From positions 1 through 15,079 of the forward strand of contig JBFIDG010000039.1 of assembly GCA_041581335.1 (NCBI GenBank): DNA of 15,079 nucleotides. The letters are read 5' to 3'. Position numbers and translations under genes: made by a program. Positions within the stretch are counted from its first letter, which is position 1; each line of letters opens with the position of its first letter. The notes beneath the pieces are model-generated. The model did not search any database, was not told the DNA's origin, and saw nothing but the letters and a program-made list of their open reading frames with translations. The DNA is from JBFGSX01 sp041581335. GTDB lineage: Archaea > Thermoplasmatota > E2 > JACPAO01 > JAHFTW01. This document shows, piece by piece, positions 1 through 6,044 of the stretch.

Positions 1-381
1 CCCCAAGGGCTGACGCCGCAGTGGCGTCCGCTGCCGGATGTCGGCGTGGCAGCGGCCGCGGTGCTGACGCTGGGTGCCATGATGGTCTGGCGCTTCCTGA
101 ACGCGTACAACGATGTCCTCTACTTGCGCAGCCACCTGCGCACCACCGGCAAGGTGCCCACGGCCGCCGCTTCGGCCCCGGGCTCCGGCTTCGTCTTCAA
201 CCGCGATTGGGTGTTCTTGATATGGGTCGTCGGCACCATCCTTGGCCAGCACCAAGTGCTGCTGGGCGTGCTGCTCGGCCTGCATGGCCTGGCCTGCGCC
301 GGCAAGGTCCGCGCCTTCGCCAAGCACCACGCCGAACCCGAGCAGCGGGCCGCCGCTGTCCTGACGGATGAGTACCATTGA
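1..381 (+). CDS. C-terminal part of a membrane protein, possibly a CDP-alcohol phosphatidyltransferase
   Basis: The reading frame is open from the first base and ends in TGA at 379-381, so this is the last 126 residues of a gene that starts outside the window. A GTG at 46 could be a start, but codons upstream of it stay open, so a truncated gene is more likely. Two hydrophobic stretches are visible: about residues 14-30 (VGVAAAAVLTLGAMMVW) and about residues 69-98 (from NRDWVFLIWVVGTILGQ through a Leu/Gly-rich stretch). A short basic tail follows. This pattern resembles the last membrane helices of CDP-alcohol phosphatidyltransferases, which join a CDP-linked alcohol to a phosphate acceptor in the membrane, but the catalytic motif is not in the window, so the family is a guess. 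The next gene, a GT2 glycosyltransferase, overlaps its end by 14 bases, which suggests one transcript. Confidence 0.55.
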   Translation, partial: PQGLTPQWRPLPDVGVAAAAVLTLGAMMVWRFLNAYNDVLYLRSHLRTTGKVPTAAASAPGSGFVFNRDWVFLIWVVGTILGQHQVLLGVLLGLHGLACAGKVRAFAKHHAEPEQRAAAVLTDEYH

Positions 382-1405
382 GACCGCAACCGCTAATGCG
401 GCGACCATCTCGGCAACTCCCGTGAAGGTCTCCGTCGTCATCCCGACGTACAAGCGACGCGACGCTGTCGCGGCCTGCGTCAGGAGCCTTCTGGCCCAGA
501 CCCACCTCCCCGACGAGATCCTCTTCGTCGACGATTCACCGGGAGACCACATCAAGGACCTTCACGAGGACCTGCAGGATGTCAAGACACCCGTCGACAT
601 CCGTTTCATCGATAACCCCGGCCGCGCCAGCCTGACCCGGAGCCGTAACCATGGCATCGCCAACACCCACGGCGATGTGGTGCTGTTCTTCGACTCCGAT
701 TGCATCGTGGACAAGGACTACATCGCCCTCGGCCTGGCCGTGCTGGCGCAGCACCCTGACGCGATGGCCGTTCGGGGCATCGAGGCCGACCGCTCGCCTT
801 ACCCGATCCCCTATCGGCTCTACCGTTGGCTCTTCGCGCAGCCCATCACCGGACGCCGCCAGGTCAAGATCGGATTCCCACCCACATTCACCCGCTACGG
901 CACAGAGCTCCGAAAGGTCCGCCGGAGCGCATCCATGAAGGGCTCCAACATGATGATCCGGCGCGCTGCCCTGGACGTCGTCCAGTTCGATGAACAGATG
1001 GAGCGTTACTCCTTGTTCGAAGACCTGGCGTTCGCGTTGGCGCTCCGCAAGGCGTTCCCGGAGTCCATCTATTGCCACCCTCAGATGCGCGTCGACCACG
1101 GCATCCACGAAGAAGGCCGCATCCCAGATGACGACCTGTGGATGATGCACTTCGTCAACAAGCACTACCTGTCCTACAAGTTCTACCGCGTGGGACCACT
1201 GCGCCGCCTGAAATTGTGGTGGAGCGATGTGGGCTACGTGGTGATGCGCTCCGAACGCGACGTGCCTTTGATGCGTGCGCTATGGCGTCGCTACAAGCGC
1301 GTGCATGGGCTGCTGCGAAAGCACCATGACGAGCTCGTCGCAGGGGACATCTCGGGGCTGAACCGTTACTATTCGTGGATGGACGGGCCAGATCACGGCC
1401 TGTAA
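368..1405 (+). CDS. Glycosyltransferase family 2 (GT-A fold)
   Basis: This 345-residue protein is probably a nucleotide-sugar-dependent glycosyltransferase acting at the cytoplasmic face of the membrane. The GT-A nucleotide-binding start is SVVIPTYKRR (residues 22-31), followed by FVDDS (53-57). The metal-binding DxD-type motif is DSD at 109-111 after the strand VVLFF. The motif TRSRNHGI (90-97) is typical of GT2, and the likely catalytic acid region is LFEDLAFAL with E218-D219. No membrane segment is evident. The C-terminal 100 residues are basic and aromatic-rich, as in many GT2 enzymes that associate peripherally with the membrane. The ATG at 368 lies inside the end of the preceding membrane-protein gene, so translational coupling is likely. 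The 3' end overlaps the convergent sulfotransferase gene by 13 bases. Donor and acceptor cannot be read from the sequence; an O-antigen-like, N-glycan or glycolipid product is possible. Confidence 0.9.
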   Translation: MSTIETATANAATISATPVKVSVVIPTYKRRDAVAACVRSLLAQTHLPDEILFVDDSPGDHIKDLHEDLQDVKTPVDIRFIDNPGRASLTRSRNHGIANTHGDVVLFFDSDCIVDKDYIALGLAVLAQHPDAMAVRGIEADRSPYPIPYRLYRWLFAQPITGRRQVKIGFPPTFTRYGTELRKVRRSASMKGSNMMIRRAALDVVQFDEQMERYSLFEDLAFALALRKAFPESIYCHPQMRVDHGIHEEGRIPDDDLWMMHFVNKHYLSYKFYRVGPLRRLKLWWSDVGYVVMRSERDVPLMRALWRRYKRVHGLLRKHHDELVAGDISGLNRYYSWMDGPDHGL

Positions 1406-2229
1406 TCCCAGCGGGCGAGGTCGTCGGCATGGGCGTCGGCGAACGCCTGCAGCTCCGGCTTGCGCTGGTAAGCGAAGGCCCGGGAGCCGTCGATGCGCTC
1501 TGCGATGGCCCGTGCCTCGTCGGCTTCTACGTCGAGGCCTGCGAACGCGAACATGCGCGGCAACCAGGTCTGCGGATCGGTCAGGAGATCTTCGTAGCGG
1601 AACCGTAGCAGGCGCCCCCCCAGGCCGGCGGTGTGTTCGTCGGCGAGTCCCATGTACGCCTTCCAGGTCCCGAAGGCACCTTCCAGGTCGCTGACGCGGA
1701 AGCCGGGTGAAGCTGGGTACCGCGAGGCCCTGTACGGGTAGGTCGGCGCGTACTTCTCGTAGCGCTCTTTGCGGCCTGGCCAGGACTTCTCGAAGCGTGT
1801 CCGCAGGCTCTGGGCGACATCGACGCCGTGGCGGTCGACGATCAACACCTTCCCTTCTGGGAAGACGTCCAGCCATATGGGCAGCGTGGCCGTGTTGCGC
1901 GGGTCTTTCCATCCCCAGGCACCCGATTCGATCTGTTTCCGGCGGCCACCGAAGTAGGCCCTGGCCCGTGGCCCTGCGAGGCTCTTCCGGCAGTAATCCG
2001 TGACGACGGCACGACCTTCGGGGTGTTCCAGCAGGAAGCGGACGGCCCGGGGATCATCCCATGAAGCCGCAGCGTTGCGCAGCGCCCATTCGTTGAGCGA
2101 CAGGAAGAACACGGACTCGTGGTTCCCTTCGAGCTGCTTGCCCACGAAGAGACCCGCATCGTCCAGCAATCGGGTGACCAGACTGGTCCCGGAGCGGTGC
2201 ATGCCGGCGAGGATGATCGGGGACGTCAT
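1393..2229 (-). CDS. Sulfotransferase (PAPS-dependent, P-loop family)
   Basis: This 278-residue protein has the PAPS-binding signature of sulfotransferases. The 5'-phosphosulfate loop is AGMHRSGTSLVTRLL (residues 8-22) directly after a beta strand at the N terminus. GWKDPRNT lies at 106-113. The 3'-phosphate-binding strand and helix are VLIVDRHGVDVAQSLRTR (R133, S141). Family knowledge: such enzymes move sulfate from PAPS to a hydroxyl or amine of a carbohydrate, lipid or protein. The neighbouring glycosyltransferases make a surface glycan or glycolipid the likeliest acceptor, which is inference. No signal peptide or membrane helix is visible, so it probably acts in the cytoplasm before export. 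The ATG at 2229 has no clear Shine-Dalgarno; a TATA-like CTTATGG about 29 bases upstream suits a leaderless message. It is convergent with, and slightly overlaps, the GT2 gene. Confidence 0.87.
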   Translation of the reverse strand: MTSPIILAGMHRSGTSLVTRLLDDAGLFVGKQLEGNHESVFFLSLNEWALRNAAASWDDPRAVRFLLEHPEGRAVVTDYCRKSLAGPRARAYFGGRRKQIESGAWGWKDPRNTATLPIWLDVFPEGKVLIVDRHGVDVAQSLRTRFEKSWPGRKERYEKYAPTYPYRASRYPASPGFRVSDLEGAFGTWKAYMGLADEHTAGLGGRLLRFRYEDLLTDPQTWLPRMFAFAGLDVEADEARAIAERIDGSRAFAYQRKPELQAFADAHADDLARWDYRP

Positions 2230-2254
2230 GGCCTAGGGTCGGCAGCAAGGCCCT

Positions 2255-2261
2255 CCATAAG
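2255..2261 (-). promoter_or_regulatory. TATA-like box of the sulfotransferase gene
   Basis: The minus strand reads CTTATGG here, an AT-containing word in GC-rich surroundings. Its centre is 29 bases upstream of the ATG at 2229. That spacing is close to the TATA-to-start distance of leaderless archaeal genes, and no ribosome binding site lies between. The match is weaker than the two CTTAAAT boxes in this window. Confidence 0.3.
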
Positions 2262-2274
2262 GGCGTTGGGCGCC

Positions 2275-3135
2275 TCAGTAGGCGAGCAGGGCATCCAAGA
2301 TGTCTTGGTCAACGGCCCGGTCCCAGACACGGGCCTCGTAGACGGCACCGACGAGGTTGCCGACATTGGCGTAGCGGCCCATGGAGAAGAAGCCTGATTG
2401 GCCGCCGCTTGGAGCTTGCACGAACAGCCAGACGCCGACGACGGTCTCCTCGCCATCGACATGGATCGAGACGATGCCCTCGGATGCGTCGCGGCGGACA
2501 CTCATGGTATGGAAACCCGGCTCGACGACCACGGTGCTGGTGAACGTGACGTCACTGCCGGCACCGTGCTCGTGCTTGTACATCAGCGTCCCATCTGCAT
2601 TGATCCGGATCTCGTAGACGTAGTTCGTCGCCTCTGTCTCGCCGCGGGCGCCGCAACCCATCAGCAGCACGTCGCCGGTGATCTCTGCGACCTCGAACGC
2701 CATGATGGCGGACAGGTCGCCGGTCAAACAAAGCGCCGGGTCGTCGAACGTCAGGTGGTCCCCGCCGTCGACGAAGACAAGGCCATGGCCGAAGCGTTCG
2801 GCGGGCGCCAAGCCATACGCCATGTCCTCGTCGTGGCGAAGGTGCAGCCCGTCGGGTCCTGCATCCAGGCTCTTTCCTTGTCGTTCGTCGTAGGGATCCA
2901 GGTACCACAGTGCCAGCTCACTCCCCTCGGCTGGATGGCGCTCCGGCGGCCCGTCCAGGATCGGTCGCTCCGGCGGTGCCGTGCCAGATCCGGCCCCGTC
3001 GTCGGGCTCGGAGGCCGCGGGGCCGTCATGTGGCGCCTCGGGCGGGCTGACACCGACCTCAGGGGGCCCTGCGCAGCCGGCCAGGGTGACGATCGACAGC
3101 AAGATCGTAGCGAGGGCGGCATTCCAGCGAATCAT
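2275..3135 (-). CDS. Lipoprotein with LamG / concanavalin A-like domain
   Basis: This 286-residue protein begins with a lipoprotein signal: a short N region with R3, a hydrophobic core and the lipobox TLAGC with C21 as the lipid-modified residue. Residues 22-70 are a Pro, Gly, Asp and Glu-rich linker of low complexity. From LALWYLDPYDERQGKSL onward the chain has the look of a LamG / concanavalin A-like jelly roll: a first strand containing ALWYLD, a central SAIMAFEVAEI strand, a GFHTMSVRRD strand, a VSIHVDGEE strand and a closing GAVYEARVWDRAVDQ. Such domains bind carbohydrate or serve as spacers in extracellular proteins; no catalytic domain is attached. It is probably displayed outside the membrane and could recognise a glycan made by the neighbours, but that is inference. 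The ATG at 3135 lies about 26 bases downstream of a good TATA-like box, which fits a leaderless transcript. Confidence 0.82.
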   Translation of the reverse strand: MIRWNAALATILLSIVTLAGCAGPPEVGVSPPEAPHDGPAASEPDDGAGSGTAPPERPILDGPPERHPAEGSELALWYLDPYDERQGKSLDAGPDGLHLRHDEDMAYGLAPAERFGHGLVFVDGGDHLTFDDPALCLTGDLSAIMAFEVAEITGDVLLMGCGARGETEATNYVYEIRINADGTLMYKHEHGAGSDVTFTSTVVVEPGFHTMSVRRDASEGIVSIHVDGEETVVGVWLFVQAPSGGQSGFFSMGRYANVGNLVGAVYEARVWDRAVDQDILDALLAY

Positions 3136-3156
3136 GGGCCACGATGCGAGGGACCA

Positions 3157-3164
3157 GATTTAAG
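3157..3164 (-). promoter_or_regulatory. TATA-like box between the lipoprotein and GT4 genes
   Basis: The minus strand reads CTTAAATC. Its centre is about 26 bases upstream of the lipoprotein ATG at 3135, so transcription would begin at or next to the start codon. The core is nearly symmetric and could also direct rightward transcription starting near 3187, ahead of the GT4 gene. The same CTTAAAT word occurs in front of the tRNA gene at 5094-5100. Confidence 0.5.
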
Positions 3165-3183
3165 TCCATCTTGGCAAGCGGCT

Positions 3184-3189
3184 AAGGAG
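3184..3189 (+). promoter_or_regulatory. Possible Shine-Dalgarno AAGGAG upstream of the GT4 gene
   Basis: AAGGAG is a strong match to the anti-Shine-Dalgarno sequence, but it lies 22 bases before the TTG at 3212, further than the usual 5-10. No in-frame ATG, GTG or TTG lies between, and the frame is closed by TAA at 3161-3163. Either the site is fortuitous or a rarer start codon is used. Confidence 0.25.
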
Positions 3190-3211
3190 CAAAGCATCCT
3201 GGCAACGTTGC

Positions 3212-4366
3212 TTGCAAGCGACGCGATCACGGATCCTGCTCGTCGGCGGCACGTCGAGCCGACAGTTCTACGGCGACAAGAACGCGCCCTTGGAGATCGC
3301 CGAAGCGATGCGGAGGCATGCCGAGGTGCTGCATCTTCCATTGCAGGACCACTCCCGACGTGACCGGCCCCGGCGGGCGGGGGTCATGCCGCGCAGGCCG
3401 TCCCCGCTAGATGTCTTGCGCAGCGCAGGGCATGGCGAAGCGAAGCGGCGTTGGATCCGCGGCGTCGAAGGCCGCGACCGCTTGGCCTTGCATGCCATCT
3501 ACGCGATGGATCTGGCCATGTTCCGCCGCGCCGTGCAGCGTTTCCGCCCCGACGCGGTGCACATCCACGGCGACGAACTGAAGTCGGCGCCGATCATCGA
3601 AGAATGCATCCGGCAAGGGCTTCCTTTCGTCGTGACCGTGCACCTCCTCTACGCGTTGTCCGACGTCAAACGGACGTGGGACACCTCGATCCAGGGCCCG
3701 TTGCTGCGCTACGTGCAGGAGCACGGTGGCACCATCTCGTTCGTCTCGACGGCCAACCGCCGACGCGCCATCGATGCCTTCGGCCTCGAAGCAGAGGGTA
3801 CCGCGGTCGTCCTCAACGGCTGCCATCTGCAGCCTGTGCCGCAGGAAGCGCCCGAGCGGGCCATCCTGCAGGTCGGCACGTTGAACGTCCGCAAGAACCA
3901 TGCCGCGGTGCTGCGCGCATTGGCCCATGTCCCCGACGTCGCCTACTGGATCGCCGGCGCCGGCGACGAAGAACCGTCGCTCCGGGCGGCCGTCGAGACG
4001 CAGCGGCTGGGCTCGCGGGTGCGCTTCGTGGGGCGCGTCTCCGACGAGGAACTCGACGGGCTGTACCGGCGCGCCTCGGGGCTGGTGCTGCCGTCACTCA
4101 ACGAGGGCTTGGCGCTGGTGGTGCTCGAATCCTTGGCGCGTGGACGGCCAGTGGTGACGTTCGACGACCTGGACGGCGCGGAGGACCTCCACTATCCCGA
4201 CGCAGTGTGCTTGGTGGCCCGCAGCGACAAGGCGCTCGCCGAAGGCATCCGCTGGTTGGTGGATGAGCCGCACGACCCCACCACCGTCCACGCCGTGGCC
4301 GAGCGCTTCAGCTGGGACGAGGCGGCCAAGCAGTACGTGACGCTGCTGACATCGGCGCGCAGCTGA
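3212..4366 (+). CDS. Glycosyltransferase family 4-type (GT-B fold)
   Basis: This 384-residue protein is a GT-B retaining glycosyltransferase. The N-terminal Rossmann half starts with RILLVGG (residues 7-13) and holds HIHGDELKSAPI at 117-128, where many GT4 enzymes carry HxH. The C-terminal half begins with ILQVGTLNVRKNH (218-230), the typical IL-x-VG-R/L-x-KN strand. It then carries VRFVGRVSDEELDGLYRRA and the nucleotide-sugar-binding LNEGLALVVLESLARGRPVV, with E298 and E306 forming the EX7E motif. No signal peptide or membrane helix is seen. The chosen start is TTG at 3212, the first usable codon in the open frame and just ahead of the conserved first strand. It is divergent from the lipoprotein gene and ends 9 bases from the convergent nucleotidyltransferase gene. 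Substrate unknown; surface glycan assembly is likely from context. Confidence 0.88.
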   Translation: MQATRSRILLVGGTSSRQFYGDKNAPLEIAEAMRRHAEVLHLPLQDHSRRDRPRRAGVMPRRPSPLDVLRSAGHGEAKRRWIRGVEGRDRLALHAIYAMDLAMFRRAVQRFRPDAVHIHGDELKSAPIIEECIRQGLPFVVTVHLLYALSDVKRTWDTSIQGPLLRYVQEHGGTISFVSTANRRRAIDAFGLEAEGTAVVLNGCHLQPVPQEAPERAILQVGTLNVRKNHAAVLRALAHVPDVAYWIAGAGDEEPSLRAAVETQRLGSRVRFVGRVSDEELDGLYRRASGLVLPSLNEGLALVVLESLARGRPVVTFDDLDGAEDLHYPDAVCLVARSDKALAEGIRWLVDEPHDPTTVHAVAERFSWDEAAKQYVTLLTSARS

Positions 4367-4375
4367 GGGGCAAGG

Positions 4376-5071
4376 TCACTTCTTTTGCGTACCGAAAAGG
4401 CGGCGCGCTTCCACGAGGTCTTCGGGGAAGTCGATCTCCATGGCCCGCAGGTCGCCGATGTCGATGCAGCGCACGGGTCTCTGCGTGAACGGCAAAATGT
4501 GTTCGAGGGCGCGTTCGAAGTAGGCGCCATCCTCGACGTATTCGAGGGCCTTGACGTAGAGGTCACGGTCGGCGGCCGCGATGCGGTTGATGCCTACCGC
4601 CTCGCCGTCGCCGTGGACCTGCTTCGACAGCGCGGTCAGTTTGCCGTCGCGGACGCGGTATTTGACCTCCTCATCGCCGCAGATGCGCGGATCGACCGCA
4701 AGCGCCGTTTCGCCCGAGGCGTCGAGGATGAGTTGGAGGACGCCTTGGTCGAAGACGACGTCGCCGTTGAGCCAGACGACGTCCCCCTGGGGCGCCGCTG
4801 CCAGGCCGTAGATGAGGGACTTGGCGGTGTTGGTGTCCATGTAGACCGGATTCTCGACGAACCGGACCCCATCCCAGCCAGCGTTGACCCGATCCATGAC
4901 CTTCTGTGCCTGGAATCCGACGACGACGGTGATATCCTGGACACCGCAGGCCCGCAGGCGGCCGATCTGGTGGTCAATGATCGTGCCCTCCCCCCAGTCG
5001 ATGAGGGCCTTGGGCATGTCATGACCGAGGCGGCTGCCGAAGCCGGCGGCGAGGATGATGGCGCTGGGCAC
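4376..5071 (-). CDS. Nucleotidyltransferase, LicC / sugar-phosphate type
   Basis: This 231-residue protein is a single-domain NTP transferase that would activate a phosphorylated small molecule as its nucleotide-diphospho form. The signature loop IILAAGFGSRLG (residues 5-16) is followed by PKAL (20-23), which carries the NTP-binding lysine. NTAKSLIYGL (81-90) and the metal-binding VVWLNGDVVFD (D104) follow. The C-terminal AMEIDFPEDLVEARRLF is the usual ending of this family. The length and the NT-x-K-SL motif resemble CTP:phosphocholine and CTP:inositol-1-phosphate cytidylyltransferases, though a sugar-1-phosphate substrate is equally possible. A CDP-alcohol product would match the possible CDP-alcohol phosphatidyltransferase at 1-381; this is inference. 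The ATG at 5071 lies 26 bases from the TTAAA box it may share with the tRNA gene. Confidence 0.87.
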   Translation of the reverse strand: MPSAIILAAGFGSRLGHDMPKALIDWGEGTIIDHQIGRLRACGVQDITVVVGFQAQKVMDRVNAGWDGVRFVENPVYMDTNTAKSLIYGLAAAPQGDVVWLNGDVVFDQGVLQLILDASGETALAVDPRICGDEEVKYRVRDGKLTALSKQVHGDGEAVGINRIAAADRDLYVKALEYVEDGAYFERALEHILPFTQRPVRCIDIGDLRAMEIDFPEDLVEARRLFGTQKK

Positions 5072-5093
5072 AAGACCTCCACCAGTCGCACCG

Positions 5094-5100
5094 CTTAAAT
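5094..5100 (+). promoter_or_regulatory. TATA box of tRNA-Thr, possibly shared with the divergent nucleotidyltransferase gene
   Basis: CTTAAAT stands out in a GC-rich 57-base gap. Measured rightward, its centre is 32 bases before the first tRNA base, giving a start near 5122 and a short leader, as usual for archaeal tRNA genes. Measured leftward, the centre is 26 bases from the ATG at 5071, the spacing expected for a leaderless message. No second AT-rich box is present in the gap. Confidence 0.55.
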
Positions 5101-5128
5101 GGGGCTCCTTAGTCGGCCGCCAAGTCGC

Positions 5129-5201
5129 GCCTCGGTGGCTCAGTTGGTAGAGCAGCTGATTCGTAATCAGCAGGTCGAGGGTTCAAATCCCTCCCGGGGC
5201 T
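5129..5201 (+). tRNA. tRNA-Thr (anticodon CGU)
   Basis: A complete 73-base cloverleaf folds by eye. The acceptor stem GCCTCGG pairs with CCGGGGC with one T-G pair. The D stem is GCTC/GAGC with loop AGTTGGTA. The anticodon stem is GCTGA/TCAGC with loop TTCGTAA and anticodon CGT at 5162-5164. The variable region is AGGTC. The T stem is GAGGG/CCCTC with loop TTCAAAT. The anticodon reads ACG, a threonine codon. Base 73 is T, as known for many archaeal threonine tRNAs. CCA is not encoded, there is no intron at the usual position 37/38, and TTTT follows at 5201-5204. Confidence 0.96.
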
Positions 5202-5204
5202 TTT
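5201..5204 (+). terminator. T-run terminator after tRNA-Thr
   Basis: TTTT begins at the last tRNA base and is followed by CGG. Archaeal RNA polymerase can terminate at short T-runs without a hairpin. The run is short, so some read-through into the methyltransferase gene is possible. Confidence 0.35.
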
Positions 5205-5285
5205 CGGTCGTCGCGCCGGAGACCGCTTGTCGGTCACTGGCAAGACGTGGTCCGGGTCGTGCGCGGCCCACTCGGTCTGGTCCAG

Positions 5286-5306
5286 CCTGGGCTCTTTACG
5301 CCCAGG
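5286..5306. promoter_or_regulatory. Inverted repeat enclosing a TATA-like box upstream of the methyltransferase
   Basis: CCTGGGC at 5286-5292 and GCCCAGG at 5300-5306 are a perfect 7-base inverted repeat with a 7-base centre, TCTTTAC. The centre contains the only TATA-like word in the gap (CTTTACG, 5294-5300), about 25 bases before the GTG at 5322. This suits an operator overlapping a leaderless promoter, but a 7-base-pair RNA hairpin is an equal possibility. Confidence 0.35.
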
Positions 5307-5321
5307 GTGCCTGGCGGGCCT

Positions 5322-6044
5322 GTGTATGGGGAAGACCTGGCGTTCGTCCACGAGGCAGGCTTCACGCAGTTGGCCGAGGCCGCCGCAAGGATGGTCCTCG
5401 ACCTTCGGCCACCCCCACGCCGGGGCGAGCGGGGGCCGGCCCGACCTGTCGTCGTCGACCTGGGCTGCGGCGGAGGCATCCTCGCCGAGGCGCTCACAGA
5501 CGCCGGCTACGCCGTGCAAGGCTTCGACGTCTCACCCGCCATGGTGGCACTGGCCCGGGAGCGCGTCCCGGGCGCCCGCTTCCAGGTCGCCGACGCCGCC
5601 ACCCTGGTGATCCCAGCCGCCGACATCGTGACCGCCGTGGGCGAGGTCTTCTGTTACGCCTGCCAGGCCCCAGGGTCGCTGGGGCAGCTCCTCGGCCGCA
5701 TCCGCAGCGCGCTCCACGCAGACGGCTTGCTGTTGTTCGACGTGGCCACCACCGGCAGGGCGGTCGAGGCGACGCGGGCGGAGCGCGAGGGGCGAGGCTG
5801 GCGCATGACGGCGACGGCCAGCGAAGCAGAAGGCATCCTGACGCGCACCATCGACACCTGGCGCAGCGTGGACGGGGGCGAACGGCACGACCAGGAGGTC
5901 CACCGGCTCCGCTTGTTCGACGCCGCAGAGGTGATGGCAGCGCTCACGCAGGCAGGCTTCGACGCCGAGCACCTGGGAGGCTACGATGATTTCGGTTTCC
6001 AGCCTGGCTGGGACGGTTTCCTGGCCCGACCTAGCGCAGACTGA
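5322..6044 (+). CDS. Class I SAM-dependent methyltransferase
   Basis: With the GTG at 5322 as start, this is a 240-residue Rossmann-fold methyltransferase. The SAM-binding loop VVVDLGCGGGILAEAL contains D46 and GCGGG at 48-52. VQGFDVSPAMV supplies D69 at the end of strand 2, which would contact the ribose. RFQVADAATL is the region that packs against the adenine, and DIVTAVGEVFCYA is the strand-4 region. The N-terminal VYGEDLAFVHEAGF resembles the opening of a broad family of small-molecule methyltransferases. An upstream GTG at 5247 would add 25 residues rich in Pro, Gly and Val, but they look unconserved and would put the inverted repeat inside the gene. The TATA-like word 25 bases before 5322 favours the shorter form. 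Substrate unknown. The stop overlaps the convergent nuclease gene by 14 bases. Confidence 0.82.
   Translation: MYGEDLAFVHEAGFTQLAEAAARMVLDLRPPPRRGERGPARPVVVDLGCGGGILAEALTDAGYAVQGFDVSPAMVALARERVPGARFQVADAATLVIPAADIVTAVGEVFCYACQAPGSLGQLLGRIRSALHADGLLLFDVATTGRAVEATRAEREGRGWRMTATASEAEGILTRTIDTWRSVDGGERHDQEVHRLRLFDAAEVMAALTQAGFDAEHLGGYDDFGFQPGWDGFLARPSAD

Noticed and set aside
1393..2229. Reading the P-loop-like GMHRSGTS as a kinase or ATPase
   Set aside because: There is no lysine in the loop, and GWKDPR plus the VDRHGVDVAQS strand-helix are sulfotransferase features.
4385..5098. Plus-strand frame opposite the nucleotidyltransferase
   Set aside because: The minus-strand protein has an intact GxGxRLG...PK signature; the plus frame is Asp/Val-rich and without motifs.
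5247..5321. Longer start for the methyltransferase
   Set aside because: Not excluded, but the extra 25 residues look unconserved, and the TATA-like word and inverted repeat are placed for a start at 5322.
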